NCBI GenBank assembly: GCA_003576805.1
Contig: QEVM01000022.1
Coordinates: forward strand, 1 to 38,213
DNA: 38,213 nucleotides
Reading direction: 5' to 3'
Source: Pseudomonadota bacterium
GTDB taxonomy: Bacteria > Myxococcota_A > UBA9160 > PR03
The position numbers were made by a program, and so were the translations under genes. Positions 33,814 through 38,213 of this stretch are shown here, in pieces. The first letter of the stretch is position 1. Every line of letters starts with the position of its first letter. The notes below the pieces were generated by a model. That model was not told the DNA's origin, did not search any database, and saw nothing but the letters and a program-made list of their open reading frames with translations.

Positions 33814-34790
33814 CGCGCGCCGGCGCGGCCGCGTGGGCGGCCGAGTCGCACGTCCCGCACCGGCTCCACGACGCGGGCCGCGACTGGCCCGAGACCAACT
33901 GCTACGTCGACGTGTGGATCGAGCTGCTCGCGGCGCTCGATCTCCCGGTCGAGGCGTGCCTGGGCTTCCCGCTCGCATCGGAGTTCGAAGGCGATCAGTG
34001 GACGTTCTTCAAGCCGCCGCACGCCGACCTCGAGGCGCTCTACGGCATCCGCGTCGAGGAGCTGACGCTCTGGCGGCCGCTCGCCGAGCAGCTCCGCACC
34101 CAGGTCGAGCGCGGGCGCGTGCCGCTCGTCGAGGTGGACGCCTTCCACCTGCCCGACACGGACGGCAGCGCGTACCGCCACGCGCACGAGAAGACCACGA
34201 TCGGCGTGGTCGCGATCGACGTCGCCGCGCAGCGGCTCCGCTACTTCCACAACCGCGGCCTGCACGCGCTCGGCGGCGACGACTTCGCCGCGCTGCTGCG
34301 CGTCGGCGCGGAGCCCGACGCGCGCTGGCTCCCGCCCTACTGCGAGATCGCGAAGCTCGACGGGCTCGTGCGCCGCGGCGACGCGGCGCTGCGCGAGCAC
34401 GCCCTCGCGCTCGCGCGCCGGCACTACGCGCGGCGGCCGCGCGCCAACCCGGTGCGCGCCTACGAGCAGGCGTTCGCGGCGCACCTGCCGCACGTGCTCG
34501 GCGGACCCGCCGCGTATCACGCGTACGCCTTCGCGTCGGTGCGCCAGCTCGGCGCCGGCGCCGAGCTGCTCGCCTCGCACCTGCGCTGGCTCGGCGACGG
34601 CGGCGACGCCGCGTTCGCGCACGCGGCGGACGCGTTCGCGGAGCTCTCCGCCGCCGCCAAGACATTCCTGCTCAAGCTCGCGCGCATCGCGCACGCGGGC
34701 CGTGCGCGCGACGTCTCGGCGAGCTTCGCCGCCATGGCCGGCGCCTGGGAGCGCGGGATGCACGGGCTCGCGGAGCCGCTCGGCCCGTGA
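33810..34790 (+). CDS. DUF1839 family protein
   Basis: 326 residues. The family core is clear: NCYVDVWIELLAALDLPVEACLGFPLASEFEGDQWTFFKPPHADLEALYGI, then EVDAFHLPDTDGSAYRHAHEKTTIGV and YFHNRGLHALGGDDFAALL. The fold is likely that of a Cys/His thiol enzyme because Cys, His and Asn recur (Asn-Cys near the start, HLPD, HAHEKT), but function is not established. DUF1839 genes are known from bacteria with amino acid:carrier-protein ligase clusters, where they may offload or transfer the loaded amino acid; that role is inference. GTG 33810 overlaps the previous stop as GTGA, and its own stop overlaps the glycosidase start the same way. Confidence 0.82.
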   Translation: MTRAGAAAWAAESHVPHRLHDAGRDWPETNCYVDVWIELLAALDLPVEACLGFPLASEFEGDQWTFFKPPHADLEALYGIRVEELTLWRPLAEQLRTQVERGRVPLVEVDAFHLPDTDGSAYRHAHEKTTIGVVAIDVAAQRLRYFHNRGLHALGGDDFAALLRVGAEPDARWLPPYCEIAKLDGLVRRGDAALREHALALARRHYARRPRANPVRAYEQAFAAHLPHVLGGPAAYHAYAFASVRQLGAGAELLASHLRWLGDGGDAAFAHAADAFAELSAAAKTFLLKLARIAHAGRARDVSASFAAMAGAWERGMHGLAEPLGP

Positions 34791-37342
34791 CGCAGGCGCC
34801 GCCGCCCGAAGTGCCGATCGCGCTCGGCGCGCTGCGCGTGGACGGCCAGCGCGAATGCCAGCTCGCTTCGGGTTGGGAGGTCGCGAGCCTGCCGCCGGGC
34901 GCCGCCGCCGACCCCGCCGCGGCCGCTTCGGCGTGCGACTGGCGCGGCGTCGCGCGCGTCGGGCCGATGGCCGCGATCGACGACCGCATCGAGCCGGCCG
35001 CGCTCGACCGCTTCGACCACTGGTACCGCTGCCGGCTGCGCGCCGCGGATGCCGGCGGCGTGCGCGCGCTGCTCTGCTTCGACGGCCTCGCGACGATCGC
35101 GGACGCATGGCTCGACGGCCGGCCGCTGCTGCACGCCGAGGACATGTTCACGTCGCACGCGGTGGACGTGACGGGCGGCGTGCGCGACGGCAGCGAGCTG
35201 GTGCTGCGCTTCGCCGCGCTCGCGCCGCGGCTGCGCGAGCGGCGCCCGCGCGGGCGCTGGCCGACGCGGCTCGTCGCGGAGCGCAACCTGCGCTTCGAGC
35301 GCACCGCGCTGCTCGGCTACCTGCCCGCGTGGTGTCCGCCCGCGAAGGTCGCGGGCCCGTGGCGCCCGGTGCGCCTCGTCGCGCAAGAGCGCGTCGCGGT
35401 CGAGCGCGCGCGCGTCGTGCCGCACTTGTGCGACGGTGCGGCGCGGCTCTCCGTCCGGCTGCAGTGCCGCTGGCTCGGCGCCGGAGCCGCCGCGACGGCG
35501 CCGCTGCGCGCATCGCTCGCGGTCGGCGGCGCGTCCACCCCGCTGCGCTGCGAGCGCGGCGCCGGCGGCGCGTTCGTCGTGTCCGGCGCATGGGAGGGGC
35601 GCGGAGTCGAGCCGTGGTGGCCGCACACGCACGGCGCGCCGGCGCTGCACGCGGCGCAGGTCGTGCTCGAGGCGGGCGGCGCGCCGCTCGCGATCGGGCT
35701 CGGCGACGTCGGCTTCCGCTCGGTCGGCCTCGCGGACGGCGACCTCGACGCCTTCCGCCTCGCGTGGAACGGCGAGCCGCTCTTCGCGCGCGGCGCCTGC
35801 TGGACGCCGCTCGATCCGCTGCGGCTGCACGCGCCCGTCGAAGCGCTGCGCGCGGCGCTGCTCCAGGTGCGCGACGCGGGCATGAACATGCTCCGCATCG
35901 GCGGCACGGGCGTCTACGAGAGCGACGACTTCCACCGCCTGTGCGACGAGCTCGGCATCCTCGTCTGGCAGGACTTCGCGTTCGCGAGCTTCGACTATCC
36001 CGCCGACGACGCCTTCCTCGCGCGCTGCCGGCGGGAGGCCGAGCAGCAGCTCGAGCGCACGGCGGGGCGCTGCTCGCTGGCCGTCGCGTGCGGCGGCAGC
36101 GAGGTGCAGCAGCAGGCCGCGATGATGGGCCGCCCGCCGGCGGAGTGGACGCACCCGCTCTTCGACGCGGTGCTGCCCGCCGCGTGCGCCGAGCAGCGTC
36201 CCGATCTGGTGTACGTGCCGTCGAGCCCGTGCCGCGGCGACCTGCCCTTCCACGTCGCGCAGGGCCCGAGCCACTACTTCGGCGTCGGCGCGTACCGCCG
36301 GCCGCTCGACGACGCGCGCCTCGCGGGCGTGCGCTTCGCGTCCGAGTGCCTCGCCTTCGCGAACGTGCCGGAGGCGGCGTCGCTCGAGGCCTGGTTCGGC
36401 GAGGCCGCGCCGCACATGCACGACCCGCGCTGGAAGGCCGGCGTGCCGCGCGACCCCGGCGCCGGCTGGGACTTCGCCGACGTGACCGACCACTACGTCG
36501 CGGCCTGCTTCGGCGTCGACCCCGCCGCGCTGCGCGCCGCGGATCCCGGCCGCTACCTCGCGCTCTGCCGCGTCGCGACCGGCGAGACGATGGCGGCGGT
36601 GCAGCGGCGCTGGCGCGCGCGCGGCTCCGGCTGCAGCGGCGCGCTCGTCTGGTGGCTGCGCGATCTCGTGCCGGGCGCCGGCTGGGGCGTGGTCGACGCC
36701 GCGGGCGCGCCGAAGGCGGCCTACCACTTCCTGGCGCGCGCCTGGGCGCCGCTCGCCGTCTGGCTGGTGGACGACGGCGTCGACGGCGCGCGCGTGTTCG
36801 TCGCGAACGACGCGCCGCGCGCGCGGCGCGGCGTGCTGTCGGTGGCGCTCGTGCGCCGCGACGGCCGCGTCGCCGAGCGCGCGGAGACCGAGGTCGAGGT
36901 CGCGCCGCGCAGCGAACGGAGCTGGAACGTCGAGGCGCTGCTCGGCGCCTTCTGCGACGCGACCTGGGCGTACCGCTTCGGGCCGCCCGGCCACGACGCG
37001 GTGGTCGCGCACTTCGCGCCGCACGGCGAAGACGTCTGCGTCGCGCCCGCCTTCCTGTTTCCGGCGGGCCTCGCGAGCGCCGCCGCCGCGGACGCGGGAC
37101 TCGACGCCCGCGCGGAGCCGCTCGGCGGCGGACACTTCTCGGTGACGGTGCGCGCGGAGCGCCTGGCGCGCTTCGTCGCCGTCGAGGCGCCGGGCTTCCG
37201 CGCGAGCGACGCGTACTTCTGCGTCGCGCCGGGCATCCCGCACCGACTGCGGCTCGCGCCGCTCGCGGGCGAGAAGCCGCTCGTCGCGGAGCTCCGCCCG
37301 CTCGGCGCGCCGAACGCGACGCCCGTGCGAGTCACCCAGTGA
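34787..37342 (+). CDS. Family 2 glycoside hydrolase, beta-mannosidase-like
   Basis: 851 residues from GTG 34787. Sugar-binding N-terminal domain to about 200 (HWYRCRLRA, LLCFDGLATIADAWLDGRPL, AWCPPAKVAGPWRPVRLV), an Ig-like domain to about 330, then the TIM barrel (FRLAWNGEPLFARGACWTPLD, MNMLRIGGTGVYESDDFHRLCDELGILVWQDFAFASFDYP). The general acid/base is Glu439 in VACGGSEV (family N-G-N-N-E becomes G-G-S-E) and the nucleophile Glu520 in RFASECLAF. Both are present, so activity is likely; substrate could be a mannoside or another beta-glycoside. No signal peptide is seen, so it acts in the cytoplasm, odd for a glycosidase and in line with a biosynthetic or transfer role in the carrier-protein cluster. 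Confidence 0.83.
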   Translation: MTQAPPPEVPIALGALRVDGQRECQLASGWEVASLPPGAAADPAAAASACDWRGVARVGPMAAIDDRIEPAALDRFDHWYRCRLRAADAGGVRALLCFDGLATIADAWLDGRPLLHAEDMFTSHAVDVTGGVRDGSELVLRFAALAPRLRERRPRGRWPTRLVAERNLRFERTALLGYLPAWCPPAKVAGPWRPVRLVAQERVAVERARVVPHLCDGAARLSVRLQCRWLGAGAAATAPLRASLAVGGASTPLRCERGAGGAFVVSGAWEGRGVEPWWPHTHGAPALHAAQVVLEAGGAPLAIGLGDVGFRSVGLADGDLDAFRLAWNGEPLFARGACWTPLDPLRLHAPVEALRAALLQVRDAGMNMLRIGGTGVYESDDFHRLCDELGILVWQDFAFASFDYPADDAFLARCRREAEQQLERTAGRCSLAVACGGSEVQQQAAMMGRPPAEWTHPLFDAVLPAACAEQRPDLVYVPSSPCRGDLPFHVAQGPSHYFGVGAYRRPLDDARLAGVRFASECLAFANVPEAASLEAWFGEAAPHMHDPRWKAGVPRDPGAGWDFADVTDHYVAACFGVDPAALRAADPGRYLALCRVATGETMAAVQRRWRARGSGCSGALVWWLRDLVPGAGWGVVDAAGAPKAAYHFLARAWAPLAVWLVDDGVDGARVFVANDAPRARRGVLSVALVRRDGRVAERAETEVEVAPRSERSWNVEALLGAFCDATWAYRFGPPGHDAVVAHFAPHGEDVCVAPAFLFPAGLASAAAADAGLDARAEPLGGGHFSVTVRAERLARFVAVEAPGFRASDAYFCVAPGIPHRLRLAPLAGEKPLVAELRPLGAPNATPVRVTQ

Positions 37343-37367
37343 CGCGTTCGCCGCGCGGGAGCCGGGC

Positions 37368-38213
37368 GTGAGCGCAGCCGCGAGCCGGGCGCCGGACGGC
37401 ATGCACGCCGGCTGGATCGAATCGCCGCGCGGCCCGCTCTTCGCCTGCCATCACCCGGCGCGGGGCGCGCGCCAGCGCGACGTCGCGGTGTTGCTGTGCG
37501 ACCCGTTCGGCTCCGACCGCATGAACCTGCACCTCACCTACCGCGCGCTCGCGCTCGAGCTCGCCGCGAGCGGCTTTCCCGCGCTGCGCGTCGACTACGC
37601 CGGCACCGGCGACTCCGCCGGCTATCCGCGCGACCCGGACCAGGTCCGCGGCTGGCTCGAGAGCCTCGACGCCGCGGCGGACTGGCTGCTGCGCGCGAGC
37701 GGGCGCGACGTGCTCGGCTGCTTCGGCGCGCTGCTCGGCGGCACGCTCGCGGCCGTGTTCGCGGAGCGCCGCGCCGACGTGCGCAGCCTCGCGCTCTGGG
37801 GCGCGCACGCGAGCGGCGCGGCGTTCCTGCGGGAGCTGCGCGCGTTCTCGGCGCTGCGCAGCGAGCTCGCCGCCGCGCCGCGTCCGCCGGGCTGGCAGGA
37901 CGGCGACCAGGAGGGCATCGGCTTCCTGCTGACGCGCGAGACGGTGGCGTCGATCGGCGCTCTCGCGATCGACCCTTCTCGGTGTCGCTCGGTGCGGCGC
38001 GCCGCGCTCTTCGCGCGCGGCCCCGGCCGTTCCGAGGCGGCGCTCGCCGCGGCCTTCGAGCGGGCCGGGATCGACGTGGCGCCGCCGCCGCAAGCGGTCG
38101 TCGACGTCGCGGAGCTCGAGGACGAGCGCGTTCGCCCGCCGGAAGCGCTCGTCGCGCAGCTCGCCGGCTGGTGGCGCGACGCGCATCCCGCCGCGCCGCG
38201 GCCGGCGCGCGCC
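37368..38213 (+). CDS. Alpha/beta-hydrolase-fold protein lacking the nucleophile serine, 3'-truncated
   Basis: At least 282 residues from GTG 37368 (GGGAG six bases upstream); open to the window end. The fold is clear: VAVLLCDPFGSDRMNLHLTYRALALELAASGFPALRVDYAGTGDSAG, typical of exosortase-system-associated and S33 hydrolases, then the elbow LGCFGALLGGTLAAVFAE. There the usual G-x-S-x-G-G is G-A-L-L-G-G, so Ser is replaced by Leu. A hydrolytic role is therefore doubtful; a scaffold or transfer role is possible. The Asp/His positions of the triad cannot be assigned in the visible part. It follows the glycosidase by 25 bases and belongs to the carrier-protein cluster. The next gene is outside the window. 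Confidence 0.75.
   Translation, partial: MSAAASRAPDGMHAGWIESPRGPLFACHHPARGARQRDVAVLLCDPFGSDRMNLHLTYRALALELAASGFPALRVDYAGTGDSAGYPRDPDQVRGWLESLDAAADWLLRASGRDVLGCFGALLGGTLAAVFAERRADVRSLALWGAHASGAAFLRELRAFSALRSELAAAPRPPGWQDGDQEGIGFLLTRETVASIGALAIDPSRCRSVRRAALFARGPGRSEAALAAAFERAGIDVAPPPQAVVDVAELEDERVRPPEALVAQLAGWWRDAHPAAPRPARA

Noticed and set aside
1..38213. tRNA, rRNA, riboswitch, insertion sequence or phage attachment site
   Set aside because: I saw no cloverleaf with CCA-type ends, no rRNA-like conserved stretches, no transposase or integrase motif and no flanking repeats supporting a mobile element.

Overview
The window is one block of very GC-rich, densely coding DNA with no RNA genes, no CRISPR array and no recognisable transposon. 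The secreted proteins point to a 'deltaproteobacterial' lineage in the wide sense (Myxococcota, Binatota or a relative). They carry tandem Cys-rich repeats of the Myxococcus disulfide type (CGNG..EGx[12 protein letters not shown]), a CSLREA-type beta-helix protein, PEP-CTERM tails and a Cys-Gly C-terminal sorting tail. No marker gene is present, so the assignment is inference.

Layout. (1) 1-6.9 kb: the 3' part of a metzincin-like zinc protease, a small exported repeat protein, a PEP-CTERM jelly-roll protein, and on the minus strand a glutathionyl-hydroquinone reductase, a CSLREA beta-helix protein and a second PEP-CTERM protein. (2) 7.0-11.0 kb, plus strand: a tight DUF4956 / CotH-kinase + beta-helix / VTC-domain operon. 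(3) 21.6-11.0 kb, minus strand: GT2 glycosyltransferase, membrane SGNH hydrolase, a GMC oxidoreductase fused in frame to an SDR, a beta-helix protein, then a giant beta-helix/Cys-repeat/malectin protein and a small lipoprotein. (4) 21.7-27.0 kb: Wzx-type flippase, O-antigen-ligase-like membrane protein, acyltransferase-3 and a second SGNH protein, together a surface-glycan cassette. (5) 27.3-31.4 kb, plus strand: a second giant protein + lipoprotein pair paralogous to the one at 11.0-14.7 kb, in opposite orientation. (6) 31.4-38.2 kb, plus strand: alpha/beta hydrolase, acyl carrier protein, acyl-CoA dehydrogenase-like protein, DUF1839 protein, family 2 glycosidase, and a partial hydrolase-fold protein whose nucleophile serine is replaced.

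How it may work together (inference). Regions 3-5 look like a system that makes, modifies, exports and decorates a cell-surface polysaccharide, flanked by two copies of a module encoding a secreted sugar-binding protein with a partner lipoprotein. Region 6 resembles gene sets around the amino acid:[carrier protein] ligases (stand-alone seryl-tRNA-synthetase relatives that load an amino acid on a small carrier protein). The ligase itself is not in the window and could lie just beyond its right edge. The most interesting points are the duplicated module, the GMC-SDR fusion, the carrier-protein cluster with its apparently dead hydrolase, and a five-repeat exported protein with no recognised family.
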